Positions 12,547 through 20,821 of a DNA stretch of 64,000 nt are shown here, one piece after another (position 1 is the first letter of the stretch; the number at the start of each line of letters is the position of its first letter). The translations under genes and the position numbers were made by a program. The stretch lies in contig JBFWQA010000003.1 of NCBI GenBank assembly GCA_050249695.1, positions 434,001-498,000 of the forward strand, in the 5' to 3' direction. The notes beneath the pieces are model-generated. The model was not told the origin of the DNA, made no database searches, and saw nothing but the letters and a program-made list of their open reading frames with translations. The stretch is from JACKJP01 sp050249695 (GTDB lineage: Bacteria; Pseudomonadota; Alphaproteobacteria; Rhizobiales; Tepidamorphaceae).

Positions 12547-13401
12547 ATGGCTCGCAGGAAAACCAGCGCCCCCACCGGAGCTCCCGAATGGATCGTCACT
12601 TTCGCCGATCTGATGTCGCTGCTCTGCTGCTTCTTCGTGCTGATTATCTCCTTTTCAATTCAGGACACGCAAAAGCTGCAGGTGGTCGCCGGCTCGATGC
12701 GCGAAGCGTTCGGAACCCGTGATGCGACCCGGCGCACAGGCATGATCGAGATGGAAGGCACGCCGGTGCGCCAATACATCCGCGATGTCGCGGTCGATCA
12801 GAACGAACTGGATTCCGAATTCGCCAACGAGCGTCACGAGCACCGCGTCAAGCAGGGCCCGGAACTGAATACCCACGACATCGAAAAGGCCGAAGAGGAG
12901 CGTCCGCGCGAGTTCACCGCGGCGGCCGAATCACTTCGCCAGGCCTGGCAGGAAATGCCGGAAATTCTGCAGCTTTCGGACCAGATCCTGGTGGAAGAGG
13001 ACGAGGAAGCGCTCAATATCCAGATCGTCGATCAGGACGGCCGGTCGATGTTCCCCGAAGGCTCGAAATATCCGTTCGAACGCACGCGCGCCATCATCGG
13101 AAAGATAGGGCCGGTGCTGCGCGACCTGCCCAACCGCATCGAGATCGTCGGCCACACCAGCTCCGACCGCTCCGACGAGAAGCCCGGCTATAGCCATTGG
13201 GAACTGTCTGCCGATCGCGCCAACATGGTGCGCACGATCCTTCAGGAATTCGGCGTGCCGCAGGACCGTTTCGCCGGCGTCACCGGCAAGGCCGACACGC
13301 AGCCCATGTTTCCCGAGGACAGTTTCCTGGCCGCGAACCGCCGCATCACGATTCGCCTGCTCCGCGAGGCCCCACCGCTGCCCACGACGCACCAGCCGTG
13401 A
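12547..13401 (+). CDS. MotB/PomB-like stator subunit with OmpA domain
   Basis: Peptidoglycan-anchored stator partner, 284 aa. N-terminal plug plus a single TM: PEWIVTFADLMSLLCCFF, where Asp21 is the conserved ion-carrying residue. The continuation L-I-I-S-F-S and AGSMREAFGT resembles PomB more than classical MotB. A charged linker (residues 75-150) leads to an OmpA/MotB C-terminal peptidoglycan-binding domain (about residues 155-275: IEIVGHTSSDRS, LSADRANMVR, FLAANRRITIRLL). It forms an operon with the preceding PomA-like gene and is convergent with hemH (10-bp gap). Confidence 0.88.
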   Translation: MARRKTSAPTGAPEWIVTFADLMSLLCCFFVLIISFSIQDTQKLQVVAGSMREAFGTRDATRRTGMIEMEGTPVRQYIRDVAVDQNELDSEFANERHEHRVKQGPELNTHDIEKAEEERPREFTAAAESLRQAWQEMPEILQLSDQILVEEDEEALNIQIVDQDGRSMFPEGSKYPFERTRAIIGKIGPVLRDLPNRIEIVGHTSSDRSDEKPGYSHWELSADRANMVRTILQEFGVPQDRFAGVTGKADTQPMFPEDSFLAANRRITIRLLREAPPLPTTHQP

Positions 13402-13411
13402 GCAGGATTTC

Positions 13412-14476
13412 CTAGCGCCAGCCTGACAATTCCCGCCGGACCACCGTCTCGATCACATCCAGCCCAGCTTCACTGTCGTTGAGACACGGAATATGCGAGA
13501 AGCGCTCTCCCCCATTGTGCAGGAAGCTTTCCTTCGCCTGCTCGCCGATTTCCTCAAGCGTCTCAAGACAATCGGCGACGAAACCGGGATTCATCACCGC
13601 GATGGACTTCACCCCCTCGCGTGCCAGTTGTTCGACCGTCTTGTCCGTATAAGGCTGCAGCCACTCTTCCGGTCCGAAGCGCGATTGAAAGGTCACACGC
13701 AACCTTTCGACCGGCCAACCGAGACGTTCGCGCAACAGACGCGCCGTCTTGTGACAATGGCAGTGATAGGGATCGCCCTTGCGGAAATAGGATAGCGGAA
13801 TGCCGTGGAACGAGGCGAGCACGACCTCGGGTTCGAAATCGAGCGTGGCGAGGTGCTTTTCCACCGAAGCGGCAAGTGCATCGATATAGGCCGGATCGTC
13901 GTGATAGGGCGGCACGATGCGAAGTGCGGGCTGCCACCGCATCGCCATCAGGGCCTCGAAGGCCTTGTCGTTCACGGTTGCCGTGGTCGACGCCGAATAT
14001 TGCGGATAGAGCGGGAAAACGAGTACCCGCTCGCACCCCTGCCTGGAAAGACGTTCGAGCCCCTTTTCGATGGAAGGTCGGCCGTAACGCATTGCCCAGT
14101 CGACGATCAGGCCCGCGCCGTCATCGCCCAGCCTTGCCGCCAGCTTCTCGGCCTGGGAGCGGGTGAACGTGCGCAGCGGACCCTCGTCGCGCTCGTGGTT
14201 CCAGATCGTCGCATAGGCCGCCCCCGACTTTTTCGGTCTGGTATTGAGAACGATCCCGTAGAGGATCGGATACCACAGCGCCCGCGGCCACTCGATGACG
14301 CGCCTGTCCTTCAGGAATTCCGCCAGATAGCGGCGCATCGGCCAGTAGCTGGTGCCGTCCGGGGTGCCAAGATTGACCAGCAGCACGCCGATCCGCCCTG
14401 AATTGATCGCCGGATGATCGGCTGGAAACGCGGCGGGTGTGCCGCTGAAGAAAGGGGTCGCGGAGGTCTTCTTCAT
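13412..14476 (-). CDS. hemH: Ferrochelatase
   Basis: Inserts Fe2+ into protoporphyrin IX, the last step of heme synthesis. 354 aa, standard for proteobacteria. Motifs: GVLLVNLGTPD near residue 30, QYSASTTATVND, the catalytic-His block ASFHGIPLSYFRKGDPYHCHCHKT near residues 218-240, TFQSRFGPEEWLQPYTD, and the FVADCLETLEEI block with the acidic catalytic residues. No C-terminal Cys cluster for a 2Fe-2S centre is evident. The 263 bp upstream carry no other gene. Confidence 0.96.
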   Translation of the reverse strand: MKKTSATPFFSGTPAAFPADHPAINSGRIGVLLVNLGTPDGTSYWPMRRYLAEFLKDRRVIEWPRALWYPILYGIVLNTRPKKSGAAYATIWNHERDEGPLRTFTRSQAEKLAARLGDDGAGLIVDWAMRYGRPSIEKGLERLSRQGCERVLVFPLYPQYSASTTATVNDKAFEALMAMRWQPALRIVPPYHDDPAYIDALAASVEKHLATLDFEPEVVLASFHGIPLSYFRKGDPYHCHCHKTARLLRERLGWPVERLRVTFQSRFGPEEWLQPYTDKTVEQLAREGVKSIAVMNPGFVADCLETLEEIGEQAKESFLHNGGERFSHIPCLNDSEAGLDVIETVVRRELSGWR

Positions 14477-14658
14477 GCCGCTGTCCTGATCGTTGTTGTC
14501 GGTTGGCTCGCTTTGCGTCTTCTACGCGTCTTCGCCCGAGGCGGTTTATCAGCCACGCTCGTTTGTTGATAGCGTCAAACGGCAGCAGCGGCCTGGCGCC
14601 CCGTTTGGCAGGGAATTCACCCTTTGTTCATCATAACAAGCAGGTGAATACGTAAAAT

Positions 14659-14684
14659 TGAACCAATCCGTGCCGTCACCCGTT
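14659..14684 (+). promoter_or_regulatory. Weak EcfG-like promoter candidate before the response regulator
   Basis: TGAAC, 17 bases, then CGTT, 55 bases before the response-regulator ATG. It differs from the GGAAC-N16/17-CGTT consensus at the first base of the -35, so it is only a candidate. Otherwise the 14477-14739 gap shows nothing recognisable. Confidence 0.3.
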
Positions 14685-14739
14685 GCCCTTGCGATGAGAC
14701 TGCAATGATGCCCAGAGGCGCTTTGCCGAGGACACTGCA

Positions 14740-15102
14740 ATGATGACAGACCAGAAAAAGCTGTTGATCGTGGAAGATGACGTGTTCGTTGCGATGGATG
14801 CGGAAGCTGCGGCACAAAGCCAGGGGTTCGTCGCCGTGACGACCGAGAGCCGCCGTGACGCGCTCGTCCTGATCGAACGCGATTCCTTCTGCGCTGCGCT
14901 GGTTGATTTCAACCTCGCCGATGGCGATTCCACCGACGTTGCGTCCAAGCTGAGCGAAAAGGGCGTTCGCTACGTGATCGTTACCGGCGCGCCAGCCGAT
15001 GAAATCGCCGCCGCCGGCATCGACCCGTCGCGCGTCGTCACCAAGCCGGCGCGCTACGACGCCCTCATCCGCGATCTGGTGAGCCTGGGCGCAAGCCGCT
15101 GA
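14740..15102 (+). CDS. Single-domain response regulator (CheY-like receiver)
   Basis: A 120-aa stand-alone receiver domain with no output domain. Acidic pocket in LLIVEDDVFVAMD, phospho-acceptor Asp in AALVDFNLADGDS (about residue 56), Thr in VIVTGAP and Lys in VVTKPAR. Such receivers usually act as phosphate sinks or relay partners of HWE/HisKA2 kinases. Its last 38 bases overlap the 3' end of the convergent bacteriophytochrome gene, whose own receiver resembles it (L-V/L-D-x-N-L block), so it is probably a partner of that kinase. A doublet ATG ATG follows GAGGACACTGCA; the first is used. Confidence 0.88.
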   Translation: MMTDQKKLLIVEDDVFVAMDAEAAAQSQGFVAVTTESRRDALVLIERDSFCAALVDFNLADGDSTDVASKLSEKGVRYVIVTGAPADEIAAAGIDPSRVVTKPARYDALIRDLVSLGASR

Positions 15103-17623
15103 GCACCTGACGTATCTGCTCCGCACCATATGGCTTGCCGAGGCAAGGCGTGCCGGATAGATGCCCGGGCAGTTCCACGCCCTCCCCATAGCCGGTGGCA
15201 AACGCGAAGGGGATACCCTTCCTGGCCAGCGCCTCGGCGACTGGAAGGCTCGTCTCTCCTCCGAGATTGTAGTCGAGAAACCCGAAATCGAACGTCCCGT
15301 GCTCAAGATGCCGTAGCGCATCCGCGCACCGTGAAACGACGGTGCAGTTCTTTGCCCCCAGCGTCGTGAAAATATCCTCCGCCTCGATGCCGATGACCAG
15401 ATTATCCTCCACTATGAGAACCCGCTCCGGCGCAACGGTCTCCGGCTCGGTGGGCTTGACCCTGATTTCCGCAGCCGTTGCGTTGGCCTGCGCATGCGAG
15501 ACATGCATGGACGGCACGACGAAGCGCGCCCGCACCCCGCTCAAGTGATAGTCGATCGAGGCTTCCCCACCGAGCTCGAACGGGATGGTCCGTTCCACGA
15601 TCGTCGAGCCGAAGCCGCGGCGCTTCGGCGCCCTGACGATAGGCCCGCCTTCCTCGCGCCAGGCGATATCGAGCGCGCCGTCCCGATCCGTCGTCAGCGT
15701 GATGAAGAGCGACCCGTGCTGGTCGGTCAGGGCACCGTATTTGGCCGAGTTCGTCATCATCTCGTGCAGCACCAGCGCGACGGACGAGAAAGCGACCGGC
15801 GTCAGCAAGACATCATCGCCCTCGATAATGACGCGGTCGCGCTTCTCCAGCAGGTAGCTTTCGGCCTCCAGCTCGATCATTTCAATCAGCGATGAGGGCT
15901 GCCAATTATGCCGCGTAACCAGATCGTGGGCACGCGCCAATGCCTGGATACGGCTGTCCAGAACATCGACGAAATCCGCCGTCGAGATGCCGTCCTGATT
16001 GCTTTGCGTGATGAGACCCCGGACGAGACCCAGCACGTTGCGAACCCGATGATTGAGTTCCGCGATGAGCAGTTCCTGGCGTTCGCCGGCCGTCTTGCGC
16101 TCCCGCGCGACCTCGTCGGTCAACCGGAGGACGACCTCCAGCAGGGTGACGCGGAGCAGCGAGGCCGCATGCAGGTCTGACGGGGACCAGTATTCCGACT
16201 GTCCCGCGACCGTCTCCTGCCATGCCTCGAAGCTCTTGCGGGGCGTCAGGCGGATGCCGTGCGATCCGACCTCGGCAGGTTTGCCGGGATTGCCCGCCCA
16301 CTTGATCGTCCGCACAAGCTCGCGGCGGAAGAATAGGATGTAGTCGCGCGGCGACCGCGAGATCGGCACCGACAGCAATCCCGCCGCCCGCATCACATAG
16401 TCGGCAGCGACAGGCACCGCCCTGCCCAGATCGTGCGTATGAAAGATCTCCGAAGACCGGGCGTTGGCGATATGCCGGCAGAGCGCGAGGCACTCGTCCC
16501 GCGACGGGGTCCTACCGAGCATCTGCACGGCGCCGTCGAGGATGACGGCGACGCCGTCGGCTCGCACCAGCGGCATGAATTCGCGCGCCGCCTGCTCGAT
16601 CAGTTCCCCGACCGACCGGTTCGACGATACCAGACGGGAAATCCGGCTAGCGATATTCTGCGCGGCGTTGTCATGCGCGCGCGCTTCCGTGTCGAGCCGC
16701 GATTGCAGCAGCAGCGAAAGCATCTGGCCGAACAGCAGCAACGCATTGCGCAGACCCGCGTTGAGAACGCGCGGCGCATAGTGATGGCAGGCGATCAGAC
16801 CCCACAGCCTGCCTTCCACGACGATCGAGATCGACATCGACGCCGCGACGCCCATGTTGCGCAGATACTCCAGATGGATTTCCGAAACCGAGCGCAGCAC
16901 GCTGTCGGAAAGATCGATGACGCGGTCCGAGTCGGCCGATCGCACGGGCGAACCGCCAAAGCCGGTGTCCGAGATGATACGGATTGGATTGCGCACATAG
17001 AGCGCGCGCGCCTGCCTGGGGATATCGCTGGCGGGATACCGCAGGCCGAGGAAAGGCTCCAGCTCCGCCCCCGCCGCCTCGGCGACGACCTCGCCGCTGT
17101 CGTCCGGCAGAAACTTGTAGAGCATCACCCGGTCAAAACCACTCATCATCCGGGCAATGCGCACCGCGTCGCGACACAGATGCCCCGAGGAAGTAGCCTG
17201 ACTGAGCCGGGCCACCGCATTGCGGACGTCGGAAATGTCCTGTTGCAGCGACGCCTGCCAGTCATGCGGCTCGGCCTCGACGATGATCCTGGCGTCGCTG
17301 CGATGGACGGAAATATCGAACACATCGCTCTTCTCGCCGAGGGGTACCGCGCTGATCAGCTCATGGCCGCCGCTGGCCGGCACGTGCTGAACCCGGTTGC
17401 GGATAAGATGCATCGTGTCGGCAGGAATGACCCGGCCGGCATCGTCGCCGAGGGCGGGCATGTCGCCGTTCAGGAACGTGGCCGCATTGTCGGAAATTTC
17501 GGTGATCGCACCGTCATCGCCGAAACCGAGGAGAAAGCCGTAGTTCTGCACCTTTCCCAGAAGATGAATAGGCTCGCGGTCGCAATTTGTCAGATCGACG
17601 GCGGCGCCGGTTTCAATGTTCAA
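15065..17623 (-). CDS. bphP: Bacteriophytochrome histidine kinase with C-terminal receiver (hybrid HWE kinase)
   Basis: Red/far-red photoreceptor kinase, 852 aa. The start is taken as TTG at 17623 (SD-like AAAGG upstream), which overlaps the heme oxygenase stop by 11 bases; a longer frame exists upstream but runs inside that gene. PAS domain with biliverdin-binding Cys14 (TNCDREPIH), then GAF (about residues 125-290, with the chromophore-pocket PASDIPRQARALY motif), PHY (about 300-490), and an HWE-type kinase: ELNHRVRNVLG with the phospho-His, N-box HEMMTNSAKYGAL, and W-R-E-E-G-G-P giving the W-x-E motif. The C-terminal receiver (about 740-850) has LIVEDN, phospho-Asp in FGFLDYNLGG and GKPYG. 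Domain order matches hybrid bacteriophytochromes of alphaproteobacteria. Confidence 0.95.
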   Translation of the reverse strand: MNIETGAAVDLTNCDREPIHLLGKVQNYGFLLGFGDDGAITEISDNAATFLNGDMPALGDDAGRVIPADTMHLIRNRVQHVPASGGHELISAVPLGEKSDVFDISVHRSDARIIVEAEPHDWQASLQQDISDVRNAVARLSQATSSGHLCRDAVRIARMMSGFDRVMLYKFLPDDSGEVVAEAAGAELEPFLGLRYPASDIPRQARALYVRNPIRIISDTGFGGSPVRSADSDRVIDLSDSVLRSVSEIHLEYLRNMGVAASMSISIVVEGRLWGLIACHHYAPRVLNAGLRNALLLFGQMLSLLLQSRLDTEARAHDNAAQNIASRISRLVSSNRSVGELIEQAAREFMPLVRADGVAVILDGAVQMLGRTPSRDECLALCRHIANARSSEIFHTHDLGRAVPVAADYVMRAAGLLSVPISRSPRDYILFFRRELVRTIKWAGNPGKPAEVGSHGIRLTPRKSFEAWQETVAGQSEYWSPSDLHAASLLRVTLLEVVLRLTDEVARERKTAGERQELLIAELNHRVRNVLGLVRGLITQSNQDGISTADFVDVLDSRIQALARAHDLVTRHNWQPSSLIEMIELEAESYLLEKRDRVIIEGDDVLLTPVAFSSVALVLHEMMTNSAKYGALTDQHGSLFITLTTDRDGALDIAWREEGGPIVRAPKRRGFGSTIVERTIPFELGGEASIDYHLSGVRARFVVPSMHVSHAQANATAAEIRVKPTEPETVAPERVLIVEDNLVIGIEAEDIFTTLGAKNCTVVSRCADALRHLEHGTFDFGFLDYNLGGETSLPVAEALARKGIPFAFATGYGEGVELPGHLSGTPCLGKPYGAEQIRQVLSGLRPGSPDRG

Positions 17624-18194
17624 GAGGCAGCCTTTCGGTCTCGTTGCGGCTTGCTGAAATATACGCGTCGAATATCGCCTCTGCGGCACCACACGCGCGT
17701 TCGATGTCCGCGTCGGACCAGGTCTGTCCGTCGAGCCATTCGATGAACGAGCCCCAGAAGCGAGTTCCGGCGCCATGCCGCAGGAACGAAACCGGCAGTT
17801 CGCGGTCGGATTTCAACACGTCCTTCAGCAAAAGCCTCGCGCCCAGGCGCGAGCCTTCGAGCACATAGGCTATGCCCGCCACGACCGCCCGGTCATTAAC
17901 AAATGACAACGCCTCTGCCGGCGGAGGCTCCAGTCCAAGCGCCGCAAGGTCGTGTTCCAGATCGCCTGATCTCAGGCGCGCCAGGGCGTTCGGCAATTCA
18001 TGGAACCCGCTCTGGTTCTCCAGGGCGTCCTCGGCGGCCGGAAGCACTCGCGCGTGCAGACGCAGGAACATGCCATAGCCATCGCCGGTGGAAAGGTTGA
18101 GCCGGGATATCAGGCCGTCGAGGTCGCGGTGCTTGGGATGTGTATGTTGTCTGAGTATGCTTCGCACGCAGCCGCCGAACCCCCGGCCATTCAC
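17613..18194 (-). CDS. bphO: Biliverdin-producing heme oxygenase (BphO type)
   Basis: Opens heme to biliverdin IX-alpha, the chromophore of the bacteriophytochrome encoded immediately downstream. 193 aa. Family features: THPKHRDLDGLISRLNLS with the proximal heme-ligand His near the N-terminus, a distal helix region with GIAYVLEGSRLGARLLL, and RHGAGTRFWGSFIEWLDGQTW. The start is uncertain: GTG at 18194 has no clear SD, while GTG at 18167 follows a GGGGG and would give a protein nine residues shorter. Its stop overlaps the TTG start of bphP, so the two are probably translationally coupled. Confidence 0.92.
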   Translation of the reverse strand: MNGRGFGGCVRSILRQHTHPKHRDLDGLISRLNLSTGDGYGMFLRLHARVLPAAEDALENQSGFHELPNALARLRSGDLEHDLAALGLEPPPAEALSFVNDRAVVAGIAYVLEGSRLGARLLLKDVLKSDRELPVSFLRHGAGTRFWGSFIEWLDGQTWSDADIERACGAAEAIFDAYISASRNETERLPLEH

Positions 18195-18258
18195 CAGATT
18201 GACCGAGGAAAACGCGCGGCGTGAAAACAGGTTCCGCCACGGACGAGGAATTTTTCGC

Positions 18259-18573
18259 CTACCGGAGCGGTGAGAAGGATGTCGGCAGCAAGATCCTGTT
18301 TTCCATGGCCTGCAGCAGGGGCATCGCCTCGGCCAGATAGACGGCGAACGCCGGATCGGCGGCCATCCGGCCGCGCCGCGCGCGCCTATCCTCCAGATCC
18401 TCGTAACGCCACAGGTGAACAGCCAGATTGAGCGTCCCGATTTCGCTCGTGAAATAGCCGATCAGGTTTTCCAGATACTTCAGCTGCAGTGGCAGACCCA
18501 GCGTCTCGTAGACGGACAGGAATGCGTTCAGCTTGCCCGGATGGGCGGTGTAGATGCGTTCCTCGACGATCAT
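18259..18573 (-). CDS. NIPSNAP family protein
   Basis: A 104-aa ferredoxin-like alpha/beta-barrel protein. The sequence starts with the family pattern MIVEERIYTAHPGKLNAFL and contains IGYFTSEIGTLNLAVHLWRYEDLEDR, the usual N-x-x-x-x-L/H-L-W-x-Y block. NIPSNAP proteins form dimeric alpha/beta barrels; bacterial members have no settled reaction. It starts 36 bases after the TRAP large-permease stop on the same strand and so is probably the last gene of that operon. That would link it to metabolism of the imported acid (inference). Confidence 0.85.
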   Translation of the reverse strand: MIVEERIYTAHPGKLNAFLSVYETLGLPLQLKYLENLIGYFTSEIGTLNLAVHLWRYEDLEDRRARRGRMAADPAFAVYLAEAMPLLQAMENRILLPTSFSPLR

Positions 18574-18609
18574 GCGCGCTGTTCTTCTGTCCAGATTGAG
18601 GCCGGCCCG

Positions 18610-20196
18610 TCAGCCATAGACCCATTCCGGCAGCGCCGTCGCGAATACCGGGAAGTACCACAGCACGACCAGCGAAAGCAGCTGGATCAGCACGAACGGG
18701 ACGATGCCGCGATAGATGTCCATCGTTTTCACCTGCGGCGGCGCGACCCCTCGCAGATAGAACAACGCAAAGCCGAAGGGCGGCGTCAGGAACGAAGTCT
18801 GCAGGTTGACCGCCATCATGATGCCGAGCCAGATGGGGTTCATCGGATTGCCGTCCGGCATTTCCATCTTGAGAAGCACGGGCGCGACCAACGGCACAAC
18901 GACGAAGACGATCTCCAGAAAGTCCAGGAAGAAGCCGAGGACGAACATCAGCAGCATGACGCCCAGCATCGCGCCGAGCGCGCCGCCCGGGATGCTGTTG
19001 AGGACCTCATGCACCATCTCCTCGCCGCCGAGCCCGCGGAAGACGAGGCTGAACAGCGCCGCCCCGATCAGGATGATGAAGACCATGCAGGTGATTTGCG
19101 TGGTCGATTCCACGACCGAGGTCAGCACGCCGACGCGAAAGACCCTCATCAGCGCCACGACAAGACCGAAGCCGATCCCGAGGGTAAACAGGATCGCCAG
19201 CCAGATGCCGACCTGATCGCTCGTCGGTATGACGACGCGCGCCACCCTGAGATCGACAAAGGCGGTCAGGACCAGGATGCCGATCAGCGATATCGCCGCT
19301 ATGTAGATCGGCCAGGGCCTGTCCTCGCGCAGCCGGTAGCCGCCGAGGAGGATGGCGCCGACCGCACCCACCGCGGCAGCTTCCGTCGGCGTCGCGACGC
19401 CTGCCAGGATCGAGCCGAGAACGGCAACGATCAGGACGACGGGCGGAAACAGCGCGTGCATTATTCTGCCGAGGCCGACCTTCTGGCCTTCTTCGGCCGG
19501 CATCGCCGGCGAGGTCTCCGGGCGCAGCCACGCCATGCCCATCTGGTAGATCATGTACATCGCGACCAGCAGCAGGCCCGGAACGAGGGCGCCGGCGAAC
19601 AGATCTCCGACCGACACCGTTTCGGGGGAGAATATCCCCATCTCCAGCTGCGCCTTCTGGTAGGAATTCGAGATCTGGTCGCCGAGGATGACGAGCACGA
19701 TCGACGGCGGAATGATCTGCCCGAGCGTGCCCGCGGCGGCAATCGAGCCGCAGGCGAGCTTTGGATCGTAGCCGCGCTTGAGCATCGTCGGCAGCGAAAG
19801 CAGGCCCATCGTCACGACGGTCGCGCCGACGATGCCGGTAGAGGCTGCCAGCAGGGCGCCGACGATGGAGACCGACAGGCCAAGCCCGCCCCGCATCGTG
19901 CCGAAGAGCTGCCCCATCGTTTCCAGCAGTTCCTCGGCGACCTTGGAGCGTTCCAGCATCACGCCCATGAAGACGAAGAGCGGCACGGCGATCAGCACGT
20001 CGTTCGTCATCGTGCCGAAGATGCGCTGCGGAAAAGCCGACAGGAAGGAAAAGTCGAAATTGCCGAAGATCAGCCCGAGGACGGCGAAGACCAGCGCGAT
20101 GCCGGCGAGCGTGAAGGCCACCGGAAAGCCCAGCAGCAGCACGACGCAGGCTGCAACGAACATGAGAATGTCGAGGATGTGAGCGATATTGTCCAT
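18610..20196 (-). CDS. TRAP transporter large permease subunit (DctM family)
   Basis: The 12-helix-class membrane subunit of a tripartite ATP-independent periplasmic transporter, driving uptake with an ion gradient. At 528 aa it is about 100 residues longer than the common DctM (~430 aa). The extra length lies in the middle (about residues 250-370), where there are additional hydrophobic stretches (LIGILVLTAFVDLRVA, GIWLAILFTLGIGFGL). The N-terminal VLLLGFPVAFTLAGIAL and the blocks FVFMGVML and GQIIPPSIVLVILGDQ are typical. It starts 10 bases after dctQ. The longer form is characteristic of the TakP-like subgroup, matching the binding protein upstream. Confidence 0.93.
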   Translation of the reverse strand: MDNIAHILDILMFVAACVVLLLGFPVAFTLAGIALVFAVLGLIFGNFDFSFLSAFPQRIFGTMTNDVLIAVPLFVFMGVMLERSKVAEELLETMGQLFGTMRGGLGLSVSIVGALLAASTGIVGATVVTMGLLSLPTMLKRGYDPKLACGSIAAAGTLGQIIPPSIVLVILGDQISNSYQKAQLEMGIFSPETVSVGDLFAGALVPGLLLVAMYMIYQMGMAWLRPETSPAMPAEEGQKVGLGRIMHALFPPVVLIVAVLGSILAGVATPTEAAAVGAVGAILLGGYRLREDRPWPIYIAAISLIGILVLTAFVDLRVARVVIPTSDQVGIWLAILFTLGIGFGLVVALMRVFRVGVLTSVVESTTQITCMVFIILIGAALFSLVFRGLGGEEMVHEVLNSIPGGALGAMLGVMLLMFVLGFFLDFLEIVFVVVPLVAPVLLKMEMPDGNPMNPIWLGIMMAVNLQTSFLTPPFGFALFYLRGVAPPQVKTMDIYRGIVPFVLIQLLSLVVLWYFPVFATALPEWVYG

Positions 20197-20206
20197 GATG
20201 CAGCCC

Positions 20207-20740
20207 TCACACCATCGGCGTCTTGAGCGCTTCCAACTCCCTTTCGTCGCCCCGGAGAGCGAGGACGGAGCGGAGGATGATCGCGATGCCCTGCATGGCC
20301 ATCATGACGGCAAAAGCGAGAATGGCGGTCTTCTGCAGATAGCGGCCCTGGATGCCGCTGGTCTCCTGCGATCCTTCCAGGATGGCCCAGGACTGCGCCA
20401 CATACGGATAGGCGACGAAGAAGATGAGGATGCAGACGGGGATGAGGAAGAGGAGTGCGCCGCCGAGATTGACTTTCGCCTTCGTCCGCGGCGCGGCGTC
20501 GCGATAGAAGATGTCCACGCGCACATGGCCGTCCAGCTTCAGCGTGTAGGCTGCCGCCAGCATGAAGAGGAACCCGTGCATATAGGTGATCGATTCCTGC
20601 GCCCAGATGGAACCCAGGCCGAACACGTATCGGGCGAGCACAACCCCGAACTGCACCAGAACGATGAGAAGCGCCAGCCATGAAAGCCAGCGTCCGACGG
20701 TCATGTTGAAGCCGTCGATGAAGTCGGCGATTGCACGCAT
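20207..20740 (-). CDS. TRAP transporter small permease subunit (DctQ family)
   Basis: A 177-aa four-helix membrane protein. TM segments are near residues 17-36, 50-70, 95-118 and 140-160. Family marks are the ARYVFGLGSIWAQESITYMHGFLFMLAAAYTLK region (residues 32-65) and the HVRVDIFYR motif (about residues 71-79). It bridges the binding protein and the large permease in TRAP transporters. It lies 81 bases downstream of the binding-protein gene, separated by a strong hairpin, and 10 bases upstream of dctM. Confidence 0.92.
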   Translation of the reverse strand: MRAIADFIDGFNMTVGRWLSWLALLIVLVQFGVVLARYVFGLGSIWAQESITYMHGFLFMLAAAYTLKLDGHVRVDIFYRDAAPRTKAKVNLGGALLFLIPVCILIFFVAYPYVAQSWAILEGSQETSGIQGRYLQKTAILAFAVMMAMQGIAIILRSVLALRGDERELEALKTPMV

Positions 20741-20783
20741 CCGATCCCCCGACCGGTCCCCTCAAGACCGGTGAAAGCAGTGA

Positions 20784-20814
20784 AAAGCCCGGCCGGTTGT
20801 GCCGGCCGGGCTTT
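20784..20814 (-). terminator. Intra-operon hairpin between TRAP binding protein and permeases
   Basis: A perfect 13-bp stem (AAAGCCCGGCCGG, 5-base loop, CCGGCCGGGCTTT) begins 8 bases after the binding-protein stop and ends 44 bases before dctQ. On the minus strand it is followed by CTTTTC, a weak U-tract. It probably acts as a partial terminator or 3' stabiliser so that binding protein is made in excess of permease. Confidence 0.7.
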
Positions 20815-20821
20815 GTCTTGA

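Noticed and set aside
16433..17746. A 437-codon open frame opposite the bacteriophytochrome
   Set aside because: No recognisable domain, composition is that of antisense GC-rich DNA, and the minus strand encodes unmistakable PAS/GAF/PHY motifs.
18415..20226. A 603-codon open frame on the plus strand opposite the TRAP large permease
   Set aside because: Protein is Arg/Gln/Asp/His-rich with no family motif, typical of the antisense of a hydrophobic high-GC gene. The minus-strand frame has clear DctM motifs.
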